The notes: a model not told the origin generated them from the letters alone. A DNA stretch of 64,000 nucleotides from Bradyrhizobium hipponense (GCF_008123965.1 NZ_VSTH01000045.1:27047-91046); one strand, 5' to 3'; counted from the first letter of the stretch, positions 8,260-20,683 are shown. Numbers and translations: made by a program.

Positions 8260-11000
8260 GCCCCGCTGCCGTTCCCATTCTCCCCGTTCCCGCTCTCCGC
8301 CTCTTCCGTAATGTGTTCGACCGAGACGACGTGCTCGTCCTCGGCGGTGTTGAACACGATCACGCCTTGCGTCGAGCGGCCGGCGATACGGATACCTTCG
8401 ACCGGGCAGCGGATCAGCTGGCCCTTGTCGGTGACCAGCATGATCTGGTCGGCGTCCTCGACCGGGAACGAGGCTACGAGGTTGCCGTTGCGGTTGTTGA
8501 CGTTCATGGCGACGATGCCTTTGCCGCCGCGGCCCGTGGTTCGGTACTCGTAGGACGAGGTCCGCTTGCCGAAGCCGTTGACGGAGACGGTCAACACGAC
8601 CTGCTCCTGCGCCGACATCTCGATATAGCGTTCCTGCGCGAGCTGGAAGCTGCCCGAGGTCTCCTCGGCCTCGACATCCACTGCTGTCTCCTCCGCCGCC
8701 GCTTCGCCGGCCACGGCGCGGCGCATCTTCAGGTAGGCCGAGCGTTCGTCCGAAGTGGTCTCGACATGGCGCAAAATCGCCAGCGAAATCACCTTGTCGC
8801 CCTCAGCCAGCGCGATGCCGCGCACGCCCATCGAGGTGCGCCCGGTGAACACGCGCACGTCGGTGACGGGGAAGCGGATGCACTGGCCGCCGGCGCCGGT
8901 GAGCAGCACGTCGTCGTGCTCGGTGCAGATCTGCACGTCGACGATCGCTTCATTGTCGTCGAGCTTCATGGCGATGATGCCGGAGCGGCGGACGTCGACG
9001 AAGTCGGACAGCTTGTTGCGGCGGACATTGCCGCCGGTGGTCGCGAACATCACGTCGAGGTTGCCCCAGGTCGATTCATCCTCCGGCAGCGGCATGATGG
9101 TGGTGATGCGCTCGCCCTGCTCCAGCGGCAGGATGTTGATCAGCGCCTTGCCGCGTGCGTTCGGCGCGGCCATCGGCAGACGCCAGACCTTCTCCTTGTA
9201 GACCTGCCCGCGCGAGGAGAAGAACAGCACCGGCGTATGCGTGGAGGCCACGAACAGCCGGCTGACAAAATCCTCGTCGCGGGTCTGCATGCCGGCGCGG
9301 CCCTTGCCGCCGCGGCGCTGCGCCCGATAGGCCGAAAGCGGCACGCGCTTGACATAGCCGGCGTGCGACACGGTGACCACCATGTCCTCGCGCTGGATCA
9401 GGTCCTCGTCCTCGACCTCGCCCTCCTGCTCGATGATCACGGTCCGGCGCGGGGTCGCGAACTCGGCCTTCACCTCGGCAAGCTCGGTCTTGACGATATC
9501 AAGCACGCGAGCGCGTGAGCGCAGGATGTCGAGATAATCGGCAATTTCGCCGGCGAGCGTGTCGAGCTCTTCGCGGATCTCGTCGCGGCCGAGTGCTGTG
9601 AGGCGCTGCAGGCGCAGATCGAGAATAGCCCTGGCCTGCTCCATCGACAGCCGGATCGTGCCGTCCTCGCTGATGCGGTGGCGCGGGTCATCGATCAGGG
9701 TCAGCATGTCCTCGACGTCCCGGGCCGGCCAGTCGCGCGACATCAGGGTGTCGCGTGCTGTGGTCGGGTCCGGTGAGGTGCGGATGACGCGAATCATTTC
9801 GTCGATATTGGCGACAGCTATCGCCAGGCCGACCAGGATATGCGCGCGGTCGCGCGCCTTGCCCAGTAGGAACTTGGTCCGCCGCGTGACGACCCGCTCA
9901 CGGAAGTCAACGAAGATGGCGAGCAGGTCTTTCAGATTCATGATCCGCGGCCGACCGCTGTCGAGCGCAACCATATTGACGCCGAAGCTCGTTTGCAGCG
10001 GCGTGAATCTGTAGAGCTGGTTCAGCACCACGTCGGGCACAGCGTCGCGTTTCAGCTCGATGACGACGCGGAAGCCGTCGCGGTCGGATTCATCGCGCAG
10101 ATCGGCGATGCCCTCGATCTTCTTCTCCTTGACCAGCTCGGCGATGCGCTCGACCATCGTCGCCTTGTTCACCTGATACGGAATTTCGGTGACGATGAGC
10201 GCCTCACGCTCCTTGCGAATGGTATCGATCGTGACCTTGCCGCGCATCATCACCGAGCCGCGGCCGAGGTGATAACCGGCGCGGATGCCGGCGCGTCCGA
10301 GAATGACGCCGCCAGTTGGAAAATCCGGTCCGGGAACGATGTTGATCAGCTCGTCAATGGTGAGCGCGGGATTGTCGATCAGCGCCACGCAGGCATCGAT
10401 GACCTCGCCGAGATTGTGCGGCGGAATGTTCGTGGCCATTCCGACTGCGATGCCGCCCGCGCCGTTGACCAGAAGGTTCGGGAACTTGGCCGGAAGAACC
10501 GACGGCTCGGTCTCGTTGTTATCGTAGTTCGGCTGGAAATCGACGGTGTCCTTGTCGATATCTGCCAGCAGAGCCAGCGCAGACCGGGTGAGACGCGCTT
10601 CGGTGTAACGATACGCGGCAGGCGGATCGCCATCGACCGAGCCGAAATTGCCCTGGCCGTCGATCAGCGGCACGCGCATCGAGAAGTCCTGCGCCATGCG
10701 GACCATCGCGTCGTAGATCGACTGGTCGCCGTGCGGGTGATACTTACCGATGACGTCGCCGACCACGCGGGCGGACTTGACGTACTTCTTATCCGGCGTG
10801 TGCCCCTGCTCGTGCATCGAGTACAGGATGCGGCGGTGCACCGGCTTCAGTCCGTCGCGGGCATCGGGCAGCGCACGCGCCACGATCACGCTCATGGCGT
10901 AATCGAGGTAGGACTTTTTCATCTCCTCGAAGATGGAGACGGGGCGAATGTCCGAGGGTTGCGCCGGCTGGTCGCCGGGCTTCTTGTCGTCGTCAGCCAA
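8256..11000 (-). CDS. gyrA: DNA gyrase subunit A
   Basis: 914 residues. The topoisomerase IIA breakage-reunion domain occupies roughly residues 20-520 with the catalytic Tyr in the [10 protein letters not shown] block; six beta-pinwheel repeats follow, including the GyrA box QRRGGKGR near residue 555. It introduces negative supercoils with GyrB. The quinolone region reads [12 protein letters not shown]: the position equal to E. coli Ser83 is Gln93 (codon 10722-10724) and Asp87 is retained as Asp97. The tail has an acidic insert (about 760-785) and a Gly/Asn-rich end. Start at 11000. Confidence 0.98.
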   Translation of the reverse strand: MADDDKKPGDQPAQPSDIRPVSIFEEMKKSYLDYAMSVIVARALPDARDGLKPVHRRILYSMHEQGHTPDKKYVKSARVVGDVIGKYHPHGDQSIYDAMVRMAQDFSMRVPLIDGQGNFGSVDGDPPAAYRYTEARLTRSALALLADIDKDTVDFQPNYDNNETEPSVLPAKFPNLLVNGAGGIAVGMATNIPPHNLGEVIDACVALIDNPALTIDELINIVPGPDFPTGGVILGRAGIRAGYHLGRGSVMMRGKVTIDTIRKEREALIVTEIPYQVNKATMVERIAELVKEKKIEGIADLRDESDRDGFRVVIELKRDAVPDVVLNQLYRFTPLQTSFGVNMVALDSGRPRIMNLKDLLAIFVDFRERVVTRRTKFLLGKARDRAHILVGLAIAVANIDEMIRVIRTSPDPTTARDTLMSRDWPARDVEDMLTLIDDPRHRISEDGTIRLSMEQARAILDLRLQRLTALGRDEIREELDTLAGEIADYLDILRSRARVLDIVKTELAEVKAEFATPRRTVIIEQEGEVEDEDLIQREDMVVTVSHAGYVKRVPLSAYRAQRRGGKGRAGMQTRDEDFVSRLFVASTHTPVLFFSSRGQVYKEKVWRLPMAAPNARGKALINILPLEQGERITTIMPLPEDESTWGNLDVMFATTGGNVRRNKLSDFVDVRRSGIIAMKLDDNEAIVDVQICTEHDDVLLTGAGGQCIRFPVTDVRVFTGRTSMGVRGIALAEGDKVISLAILRHVETTSDERSAYLKMRRAVAGEAAAEETAVDVEAEETSGSFQLAQERYIEMSAQEQVVLTVSVNGFGKRTSSYEYRTTGRGGKGIVAMNVNNRNGNLVASFPVEDADQIMLVTDKGQLIRCPVEGIRIAGRSTQGVIVFNTAEDEHVVSVEHITEEAESGNGENGNGSGA

Positions 11001-11459
11001 AGGGGAATCCGGTGAGTATTTATCTGGGAATCATATAGCGCATCGAAGCCCTCATAACCACCCTTGCGAAGTTCAGGGAAGCGCTTTTTCCGACTGTTTT
11101 TCCAGAGACTTACGCGCTCCCCGCCACGGCGTTCAGCGGGCTGGAACGGATTGTCCGGAGCCGCCCGGCAGACCCTGAAAATCACGCCGTGCATGATGCG
11201 CCGTGGCCCCGGCGCGGACAGACCCGCCACTACCAAAACGCGAGCAAGATCGTGATCCGGTAATGGTCGCGCTCGCGCCGCGGATGGGGCTGTGGCGAAT
11301 GGCGCTGTGGCCCAGCGGCCTCAGGCCGTGGGCGCAAGCCTCGTCCAGCGTCAAACTGAGGCAAGGGATGAGGCTAGCCCGAGAACCACACCCTCACCCG
11401 CGAATTGGTGCGAACTCCTGTCGTTCTGCGCGCGGCAGCCGGAGGAGGAATGCTGCGCC
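11001..11459. other. Gap between gyrA and ssb
   Basis: About 460 bases upstream of gyrA and downstream of ssb. It must hold the gyrA promoter. Frames crossing it lack start sites, codon bias or family resemblance, and I see no RNA gene, repeat or strong terminator. Confidence 0.5.
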
Positions 11460-11954
11460 TCAGAACGGGATATCGTCGTCCATGTCGCTGTTGCGGCCAC
11501 CTCCAGCGGCGGCCACCGGGCGGCGCGGCGCGCTGCTGACGGGACCAGAGGAGCCGAAATCGCCGCCCGGCTCATCGCCAAAGCTGCCGCCTCCGCCACC
11601 GCTGCGACCGTCGAGCATCGTGAGGGTCGAGTTGAAGCCCTGAAGCACCACCTCGGTCGAGTACTTCTCCACACCGCTCTGGTCGGTCCATTTGCGGGTC
11701 TGAAGCGCGCCCTCGACGTAAATCTTGGCGCCCTTCTTCAGGTACTGTTCGGCAACCTTGCACAGACCTTCATTGAAGATCACGACACGGTGCCACTCAG
11801 TCTTTTCCTTGCGCTCGCCGGTCGCCTTGTCGCGCCAGGTCTCCGAGGTCGCAACGCTCAAATTCGCAATCGGCCGCCCGTCCTGAGTGCGCCGGATCTC
11901 CGGATCCTTGCCGAGGTTACCGACCAGAATGACCTTGTTGACGCTTCCCGCCAT
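11460..11954 (-). CDS. ssb: Single-stranded DNA-binding protein
   Basis: 164 residues. OB-fold at residues 4-112 ([22 protein letters not shown]-like [32 protein letters not shown]), a Gly/Ser-rich linker, and the conserved acidic tip DMDDDIPF that binds repair and replication partners. Length and layout are those of the SSB used at the replication fork. A LexA-type box lies 156 bp upstream of the ATG at 11954, so SOS control is likely, as for uvrA in this window. Confidence 0.97.
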   Translation of the reverse strand: MAGSVNKVILVGNLGKDPEIRRTQDGRPIANLSVATSETWRDKATGERKEKTEWHRVVIFNEGLCKVAEQYLKKGAKIYVEGALQTRKWTDQSGVEKYSTEVVLQGFNSTLTMLDGRSGGGGGSFGDEPGGDFGSSGPVSSAPRRPVAAAGGGRNSDMDDDIPF

Positions 11955-12402
11955 CGCCGCTCTCCACTCCGAATGCCACTGAATTCAAAAGGCCGGGCCG
12001 CGCGCCCGCGCTCCGCCGCCACCCTGTCGGGGACCCTATACGCTTCGCAGGGGCCGATCAGCCCGTATCCCCTCAGGTTATCCCCACATATAGCACGGAT
12101 CTGAATTCTGTTCCAGATTTGTTCTTCGGAGGCTGATGCACGAATCCAGGACACCAGGGCTTGCTCCGTGACCGAAAAATTCGCGGCGCCGGATGGAACT
12201 TATTTGGGTTCCCGCAAACGAGTAAAAACAACTTAACATTCATCGTGTTAGAGGTGTCTCGAATGCTCGCGACTGTTGCATTTCGGAAACGGACTCTGCC
12301 ACTCGATTGGGCTAGCCTTGCCTCGCAGTTAATTCATGGGCGTTGCGCCTGATCCGCCGCTTCGAGGGTCTCGAGAAGCGGACGACAATGGGGAGACTTG
12401 CA
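11955..12402. other. Divergent promoter region between ssb and the first porin
   Basis: About 450 bases that serve ssb (minus) and the porin (plus). The ssb side carries the LexA box at 12110-12124 and a possible -10 (TATATG on the minus strand) close by. The porin side is AT-richer between 12205 and 12260. No coding region is convincing here. Confidence 0.5.
12110..12124 (-). promoter_or_regulatory. LexA (SOS) box upstream of ssb
   Basis: The sequence is GTTC-CAGATTT-GTTC on the plus strand, an exact match to the alphaproteobacterial LexA site GTTC-N7-GTTC. It sits 156 bp before the ssb ATG, next to a likely promoter. Confidence 0.75.
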
Positions 12403-13164
12403 ATGAACAAGATTTTACTTGGTGCAATCGGTGCGGTGGCGTTGGGGCTGTCGGCTCCCGCAAGCGCGGCGGATCTCGCCGCGCGTCCCTACACCAAGGC
12501 TCCGGCGCCGATGGTCGCCACCATCTATGACTGGAGCGGCTTCTACATCGGCATTAACGGCGGTGGCGGCTCGAGCCGCAACTGCTGGGACTTCGTGACT
12601 CCGGTAACCGGCGTTCTCGTGACCGATGGCTGCCATGACGCGACCGGCGGCACAGTGGGTGGCCAGATCGGGTACCGCTGGCAGTCCGCGAATTGGGTGT
12701 TCGGTGTCGAAGGCCAAGGCAACTGGGCGGACTTCCGCGGAGACAACATCAGCCCGACTCTAGCGGTTCAGCAGGATCGTACGCGAATCGATGCTTTCGG
12801 CCTGATAACCGGCCAGGTTGGCTATGCCTGGAACAATGTGTTGCTCTACGTGAAGGGCGGCGCTGCGGTGGTTAACGACAAATATGACCTTCTCGTCGCA
12901 CCAGGGTTCGTAGGTGCCGGTACGGTGTTCGGCTCGACTCGCGAAACCCGCTGGGGCGGCACCGTCGGTGCGGGCCTCGAGTTCGGCTTCGCTCCGAACT
13001 GGTCTGTAGGCTTCGAGTACGATCACATTTTCCTCGGCAATCGTAACGTCGACTTCACGTTTGGCGGTGCGTTCGTTCAGACCGAGCGCATCCGTCAGGA
13101 CGTCGACATGGGCCTCATCCGCGTCAACTATCGCTGGGGCGGTCCGGTGATCGCGAAGTACTGA
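12403..13164 (+). CDS. Outer-membrane beta-barrel porin, Omp25/Omp31-like
   Basis: 253 residues from ATG 12403 with GGGAG eight bases upstream; an in-frame upstream start at 12343 adds residues before the signal peptide and is less likely. Signal peptide ends ASA-ADLAARPYTKAP. The mature protein is an eight-stranded barrel of the Omp25/31 group with the WSGFYIGINGGGG opening strand, alternating aromatic strands and a final VNYRWGGPVIAKY strand. It sits in the outer membrane; in rhizobia and Brucella such proteins are abundant surface antigens. Followed by a strong terminator and a second porin of the same family. Confidence 0.92.
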   Translation: MNKILLGAIGAVALGLSAPASAADLAARPYTKAPAPMVATIYDWSGFYIGINGGGGSSRNCWDFVTPVTGVLVTDGCHDATGGTVGGQIGYRWQSANWVFGVEGQGNWADFRGDNISPTLAVQQDRTRIDAFGLITGQVGYAWNNVLLYVKGGAAVVNDKYDLLVAPGFVGAGTVFGSTRETRWGGTVGAGLEFGFAPNWSVGFEYDHIFLGNRNVDFTFGGAFVQTERIRQDVDMGLIRVNYRWGGPVIAKY

Positions 13165-13189
13165 GATCCCTCCTATACTGCTCACGATC

Positions 13190-13217
13190 AAAAGGCCGGC
13201 CTCGCGCCGGCCTTTTT
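13190..13217 (+). terminator. Rho-independent terminator after first porin
   Basis: Perfect ten-base stem AAAGGCCGGC (13191-13200) with GCCGGCCTTT (13206-13215), a five-base loop, and a T run, 26 bases after the porin stop. Confidence 0.92.
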
Positions 13218-13394
13218 GCTGCACAGGCGGCGCGAATAGGGCAGCCAGCACCACCTTTCAGCATACTGTGGCTTTTCGGGTACACAACTTGCGGCTTCAA
13301 TGATGTATGCACGACATCAGTTGGACCACAGCGTCCGATGTCTTTCCGCTCGCGGAAGGCAACAACAGAAACTGGGACTGGGATTAAGTTGAAA

Positions 13395-14084
13395 ATGGAA
13401 AAGGTTTTGTTGGCTTCGGCCTGTTTGTTCGCACTCGCCGCTCCGGCTTCGGCCGCCGATCTCGCGGCTCGCCCCTACACCAAGGCTCCGGTGGCTGTGG
13501 CCTCGGTCTACAACTGGACCGGCTTCTACATCGGTATCGTCGGCGGCGGCGCTTGGGAGAACGGCTCGGGCGACCCGAAGATGAAGGGCGGCTTCGTCGG
13601 CGGCACTGCCGGCTACAACTGGCAGACCGGCAACGTCGTGTTCGGTGTCGAGGCTGATGGCGCCTGGGCTGACGTCAGCGCTTCGGCGACCGGTGCGACC
13701 GTTGTCCCCGGCTTCGGCGTTGTCACCGCCACGGCGAGCTCGAAGACCGATGCCATGGGCACCGTGCGCGGCCGCATCGGCTACGCCGTCAATCAGGTCC
13801 TGTTCTACGGCACCGGCGGTTACGCCTGGATCGACAACAAGATCACTCTCTCTGCGCTCGGCGTCACCGCCTCGGACAGCAAGTGGCACTCCGGCTGGAC
13901 CGTCGGCGCGGGCGTCGAAGCGTTCTTCGCTCCGCAGTGGTCGGTCAAGGGCGAGTACCTCTATCGCAGCCTCGGCGGCGAGACCTACTTCTCGGGCGCC
14001 CTGCCCACCGGCACGCTCAACTTCCACACCGTGCAGGTCGGCCTGAACTATCACTTTGGGGGCCCGGTCGTCGCGAAGTACTGA
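13395..14084 (+). CDS. Outer-membrane beta-barrel porin, Omp25/Omp31-like (second copy)
   Basis: 229 residues from ATG 13395; an upstream ATG at 13338 would add 19 residues before the signal peptide. The signal peptide ends ASA, and the mature start ADLAARPYTKAP is identical to that of the first porin. The barrel opens with WTGFYIGIVGGG and ends VGLNYHFGGPVVAKY, the terminal-aromatic signal for outer-membrane insertion. The two genes are diverged tandem paralogues, each with its own terminator, so they can be expressed independently. Confidence 0.92.
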   Translation: MEKVLLASACLFALAAPASAADLAARPYTKAPVAVASVYNWTGFYIGIVGGGAWENGSGDPKMKGGFVGGTAGYNWQTGNVVFGVEADGAWADVSASATGATVVPGFGVVTATASSKTDAMGTVRGRIGYAVNQVLFYGTGGYAWIDNKITLSALGVTASDSKWHSGWTVGAGVEAFFAPQWSVKGEYLYRSLGGETYFSGALPTGTLNFHTVQVGLNYHFGGPVVAKY

Positions 14085-14112
14085 TCTTCGCTACCGACGC
14101 CATTGCGTTACG

Positions 14113-14145
14113 AAAGGCCGGCCTTGCGCCGGCCTTTCTGTTTTT
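14113..14145 (+). terminator. Rho-independent terminator after second porin
   Basis: Stem AAAGGCCGGC (14113-14122) pairs perfectly with GCCGGCCTTT (14128-14137), then a T-rich run to 14145. The stem is identical to that of the first porin terminator. Confidence 0.9.
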
Positions 14146-14259
14146 GCGAGACTCGCAGCGGCGCGCCATCGCGCGGTTCCGGACGCCGCTGCTGCCAGAT
14201 GCCGCCAGCGCGCCAACAATCCGTTGACGATTCGCAACTCGCACTGGAAATCCATCTCC

Positions 14260-14274
14260 GTTCTTCCTACGTTC
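14260..14274 (+). promoter_or_regulatory. LexA (SOS) box upstream of uvrA
   Basis: GTTC-TTCCTAC-GTTC, exact GTTC-N7-GTTC spacing, 98 bp before the uvrA ATG at 14373. uvrA is a classical SOS gene. Confidence 0.88.
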
Positions 14275-14372
14275 GCTGACATACCCATCGGCGCCGTACC
14301 CGGTTCCGGGCGAAGCGCGCCTACAGCGTTGGCGCGATCGCGCGTCTTTGGGATTCCTTGAGGACCACCAGG

Positions 14373-17354
<2,982 letters not shown>

Positions 17355-17400
17355 ATCTCGCTGCCTCGACCTGTGTCTCGGGAGATCATGCCGTCAATGA

Positions 17401-17733
17401 GTGCCAGCAATGCCCAGCAGAAGCTATACGCTCTTTCGCGACGCTATCCTGTCTGAGCAGCAGGTAACCTGCGTTTATGAGGGCCGCTACCGCGAACTGT
17501 GCCCGCATATCATTGGCACCAACAAGCGCGGCGAGGAAGCCGTGCTGGCTTGGCAATTTGGCGGCGAGAGCAGCGGCCGGTTACCGCAGTGGCGGTGCTT
17601 GAGCCTAGCGAGCGTGAGCCAGGCCCGCGTACGAATCGGGCCCTGGCACGAGGGCGGCTCGCACCGCACCACCCAAACCTGCGTCAGTAATGTCGATCTC
17701 GACATCAATGTTCACGTGCGCAAGCTGCGGTGA
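17401..17733 (+). CDS. Small WYL-like domain protein of unknown function
   Basis: 110 residues from GTG 17401 (ATG at 17410 is an alternative; neither has a good ribosome site). The pattern VTCVYEGRYRELCPHIIG, then EAVLAWQFGGES and WRCLSLASV, resembles the WYL ligand-binding fold found at the end of transcription regulators and also as free-standing small proteins in alphaproteobacteria. No helix-turn-helix is present, so it is not a regulator by itself. It follows uvrA by 46 bp on the same strand and could share its transcript. Confidence 0.6.
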   Translation: MPAMPSRSYTLFRDAILSEQQVTCVYEGRYRELCPHIIGTNKRGEEAVLAWQFGGESSGRLPQWRCLSLASVSQARVRIGPWHEGGSHRTTQTCVSNVDLDINVHVRKLR

Positions 17734-17739
17734 GTGCTC

Positions 17740-18065
17740 CTAGTTGCCGGCGAGTTCGATGACGGTCTCGCCTCGCGCAACGGCTTCGACAATTTGCGGC
17801 ATGGCGCCCAGAAATTGACGGACCAGCGCGCGATTGTCGATGTTGCCGACGCGGATCCACAGCACGATTGGCCCTGCCTATTTGCGGCGCGAAGAAGAGA
17901 GAAATCGCGGTCTTGGTCACGAGAACGGCTGAGCGAAAAACGACTTCATTCCAAATCGCTCCGTCAGTGGCGGTCGCCATCCCGAACTCGGCGACATGAA
18001 CCGAATCGAATCCGGCTCGACGCATAGCTTCCGCGAGCACGGGTGGAAGCTGAGCATCGATCAGA
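17740..18065 (-). pseudogene. Broken DUF5615 PIN-like toxin
   Basis: Translating three frames in turn rebuilds a DUF5615 (Mut7-C/PIN-like) protein. The first part reads YLIDAQLPPVLAEAMRRAGF then FRSAVLVTK; a lost base shifts the expected KDRDF block into another frame; a second shift is needed to reach VLWIRVGNIDNRALVRQF and the end VIELAGN at 17740. No ATG, GTG or TTG lies at the normal start, directly after the antitoxin stop. At least two frameshifts and a lost start make it inactive. It lies immediately downstream of an intact DUF433 gene, the usual partner order. Confidence 0.8.
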
Positions 18066-18074
18066 TAAAGTAAG

Positions 18075-18302
18075 CTATTTAGCCGCTATGATCGGGTGAT
18101 CAACTTGACCGGCGGCATAGGCAAGCACAGCGTCAATATCCGCGTCTTCCAGATACGGATAATCCTCGAGAACGCTCTCGCGCGACTGTCCGACAGACAG
18201 AAGTCCCAGAACGTCAGCAACCGTGATCCGTAGATCGCGAATACACGGGCGTCCATGCATACGCTGCGGGTCGACCGTAATCCTTGCCAGTAGCTCCGAC
18301 AT
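18075..18302 (-). CDS. DUF433 antitoxin-like protein
   Basis: 75 residues, full length. Contains the DUF433 core ITVDPQRMHGRPCIRDLRITVADVLGLL followed by LEDYPYLEDADIDAVLAYAA, a small helix-turn-helix-like fold. DUF433 proteins are encoded with DUF5615 PIN-like toxins, where they act as antitoxins and probably DNA-binding autoregulators. Here the partner at 17740-18065 is broken, leaving an orphan antitoxin. It is divergent from the HAD phosphatase at 18401. Confidence 0.88.
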   Translation of the reverse strand: MSELLARITVDPQRMHGRPCIRDLRITVADVLGLLSVGQSRESVLEDYPYLEDADIDAVLAYAAGQVDHPIIAAK

Positions 18303-18400
18303 CTGTCACCTCTATGAACGTCAATATAGCATCTTCGATGGCATCTGTCAGCGCGCCGCGAGCGAGCACAATCAACGGTCCGCCCGGCACTTCCTCCGTC

Positions 18401-19048
18401 ATGCCCTACTCCCTTGCCATCTTCGATCTCGACGGTACGCTGGCCGACAGCTTTCCATGGTTCCTGCGCACCATCAATGATGTCGCCGATCGCTTCGGCT
18501 TTCGCCGCATCGCCGATGAGGATGTCGAGGGGCTGCGGCATGCCTCGACGCGCGAGATCCTCAGCCGGCTCAAGGTGCCGCTGTGGAAGTTGCCGGCGAT
18601 CGCGCGACATGCGCGGCGGCTGAAGGCGGAAGCTGCCGCGGAGATTTCGCTGTTCGCAGGCGTCGAGACGATGTTGAAAACGCTGGCCGCGAACGGCGTG
18701 CAGCTCGCGCTGGTGACGTCGGACAGCGAGGCCAATGCGCGCGAGAAGCTCGGCGAGGCCGCAGCTCTGTTCGCGCATTTCGATTGCGCCGCCTCGCTGT
18801 TCGGCAAGGCCGCGAAATTCCGCCGCGTCATCCGGCGTGCCGGCGTCGATCCTGCCTACGTGATCTCGATCGGCGACGAGGTCCGCGACATCGAGGCGGC
18901 GCGGGCCGTCGGGATTGCCTGCGCTGCGGTGTGCTGGGGCTATGCGGCGCCGGCGGCACTGCGGGCGCGCGGGCCGGACCACATGTTTGAGCGGATGGAT
19001 GAGATTGCGGACGCGTTGCGCCGAAATCGTAGGGCTAGCGAAGCGTAA
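18401..19048 (+). CDS. HAD-family hydrolase, phosphoglycolate-phosphatase-like
   Basis: 215 residues from ATG 18401. HAD motif I FDLDGTLADS at residues 7-16, a helical cap domain, motif II VTSDS near 105, and motif III/IV GDEVRDIEAARAVG near 158-171. It probably dephosphorylates a small phosphometabolite; the substrate cannot be told from sequence. The last residues (about RNRRASEA) are encoded inside an intergenic palindromic repeat that begins at about 19029, so the native C-terminus may have been replaced by the repeat. An upstream in-frame ATG at 18284 would overlap the DUF433 gene and is unlikely. Confidence 0.88.
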   Translation: MPYSLAIFDLDGTLADSFPWFLRTINDVADRFGFRRIADEDVEGLRHASTREILSRLKVPLWKLPAIARHARRLKAEAAAEISLFAGVETMLKTLAANGVQLALVTSDSEANAREKLGEAAALFAHFDCAASLFGKAAKFRRVIRRAGVDPAYVISIGDEVRDIEAARAVGIACAAVCWGYAAPAALRARGPDHMFERMDEIADALRRNRRASEA

Positions 19049-19165
19049 CCCACCACTTGCGTCCCCTCGATCCGCTGCGGCGTATGGCGTGGTGGGTTAC
19101 GCCTTCCGCCTCGAATCGTTGAAGCAACGCGCGTTTAGCCCGGCTAACCCACCCTACGCAACCGC
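19029..19165. repeat. Intergenic palindromic repeat (GTAACCCACCAC type)
   Basis: Inverted arms GCGTAACCCACCAC (19043-19056) and GTGGTGGGTTACGC (19089-19102) match perfectly over 14 bases, with a further partial unit (GGCTAACCCACCCTACGC) to about 19160. Elements of this composition recur between genes in Bradyrhizobium. It overlaps the end of the HAD gene. Confidence 0.75.
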
Positions 19166-19172
19166 GACCTCC

Positions 19173-20111
19173 TTACTCCGTCCGCCTGAGAAACGCCCCG
19201 AACGCCCGCGGGCCGTCGCCGGTCTTGACCTCGCCGACGACCTTCAGCTCGGCCGCATCGATGATATGAAGCGTGTTGCTCTCCCAGTTGGCGACGATGA
19301 TGCGCTTGCCGTCCACGGTGGCGGCGATGCCTTCTGGATAGTCGCCGACCGTGATGCGCTTCACCGGCTTCAGTGTCGCCAGATCGAACACGCTGACGGT
19401 GCCGCCGTATTGGTCGGTGACGAAGCCGCGACCTTGCGCCAGCGCCACCGCATAGGGCCGCATCCCGACCGGCACGCGGGCGATCTCGCCTCCCCCGGCG
19501 ATGTCGATCACCGAGACGTCGTTCGAGCCGACATTGGCGGTGTAGGCGCGCTTGCCCTCGACATCGATGGTAACGCCGAAAGGACGCGTGCCGACCTTGA
19601 TGCTCGCCTTGCGCTCGCGCGTCGCGGTATCGACGACTGAGAGACTGTCGTCGTCGCGGTCCGCCGACAGCAGCCAGCGGCCGTCCGGCGTCACCGCGAG
19701 CCCCGATGGCGAGGCGCCTACCGCGATGCTGGCCGTGACGCTGCGCGTCGCCACATCGATCACGCGCACCGCGGCGGCGTACCAGTCGGCGACGTAGACC
19801 GTCTTGCCATCAGGCGCGACGGCAATGCCGAGCGGCCCACCGCCGACCTCGATCCTGCCGGCGACCTGCCGCGTAGCTGCGTCCACCACCGTCACGGCCT
19901 TGGCATCCGGGCTCGTCACATAGGCAAAGCGCCCATCGGCGCTGACGGCCACGCCGGCCGGCTTGCCGCCGATCGGAATGGTCGCCACCGCACGTGCGGT
20001 GGCGAGGTCCACCACCATCAGGTCGTCGCTGAGCTGGTTGGTGACGAAGGCCTCTTCAGCGGACGCATGCGCGATGCTGGCGGCGAGTGCTGCCAGGACC
20101 AGGGCGCGCAC
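19173..20111 (-). CDS. Periplasmic YVTN-type beta-propeller protein
   Basis: 312 residues from GTG 20111, two bases after the stop of the SRPBCC gene. Signal peptide (residues 1-18, ending AHASAEE). The mature protein is a run of about seven propeller blades with the repeat pattern G..P.G.AV..DG...YV......V.VID.AT. It lacks an obvious catalytic site and probably serves as a periplasmic binding or scaffold protein, like YncE. Such proteins are often found near alcohol or methanol oxidation genes, but none is in this window. Probably cotranscribed with the SRPBCC gene. Confidence 0.85.
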   Translation of the reverse strand: MRALVLAALAASIAHASAEEAFVTNQLSDDLMVVDLATARAVATIPIGGKPAGVAVSADGRFAYVTSPDAKAVTVVDAATRQVAGRIEVGGGPLGIAVAPDGKTVYVADWYAAAVRVIDVATRSVTASIAVGASPSGLAVTPDGRWLLSADRDDDSLSVVDTATRERKASIKVGTRPFGVTIDVEGKRAYTANVGSNDVSVIDIAGGGEIARVPVGMRPYAVALAQGRGFVTDQYGGTVSVFDLATLKPVKRITVGDYPEGIAATVDGKRIIVANWESNTLHIIDAAELKVVGEVKTGDGPRAFGAFLRRTE

Positions 20112-20113
20112 GA

Positions 20114-20683
20114 TCAGCTTCCGCTTTCGATCTTCTTCTTCAGCGACTCGAGCCCGGCCTGATAAAGCCCCTTGACCGCCTTCACCGCGGCTTCGTCGCT
20201 CAGCTCCGGCGGCGGATCGTTGTTGGGAAAGCCGCGGTAGAACGCGCCGGCCCATTCCAGCGTCGAGCCCTTGCCGTCGGCGCTCGGCACCACCGTCAGC
20301 GTCGAGGAATAGTTGGTCACCGGCAGCACCTTCACATCGACGGTGGTGATGCGGTAGGAATAGGTCATCGCCGTGGCGTCGAACTTGTAGAGCTCCTCGT
20401 CGACGGTGGCGCCGCCGGTCAGCGTCAGACGGCGCGTCGCGCCGATCTCATTGCCCTTCTCGCCCTCGGTCTTGGTGACGGGCGGCAGCCAGCTCATGTC
20501 CTGGAAGTTGCCGATCGCGGCCCACACCTTGGCCGGGGCCGCGTTGATCTCGATGGATTCCCGCACCTTCTGCCGGGTCGGCCCATGGGCCCAGGCCGGT
20601 GTAAAAGCCGCAGTCAATGCCGCCGCTCCCACCGCCGCCAGCGCCGCAGCCACGGCCGTGCGCCGTCCAATCGTCACCCTCAT
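20114..20683 (-). CDS. Secreted SRPBCC (polyketide-cyclase-like) protein
   Basis: 189 residues. Signal peptide 1-32 (TIGRRTAVAAALAAVGAAAL..PAWA, with a twin Arg that could suit Tat export). The remainder is a START/SRPBCC fold: VRESIEINAAPAKVWAAIGNF strand-helix opening, SWLPPVTKTEG, RRLTLTGG, and the long C-terminal helix AVKAVKGLYQAGLESLKKKI. Such folds hold a hydrophobic ligand. It is the first gene of a pair with the beta-propeller protein (stop and next start two bases apart), suggesting both act together in the periplasm. Confidence 0.85.
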   Translation of the reverse strand: MRVTIGRRTAVAAALAAVGAAALTAAFTPAWAHGPTRQKVRESIEINAAPAKVWAAIGNFQDMSWLPPVTKTEGEKGNEIGATRRLTLTGGATVDEELYKFDATAMTYSYRITTVDVKVLPVTNYSSTLTVVPSADGKGSTLEWAGAFYRGFPNNDPPPELSDEAAVKAVKGLYQAGLESLKKKIESGS

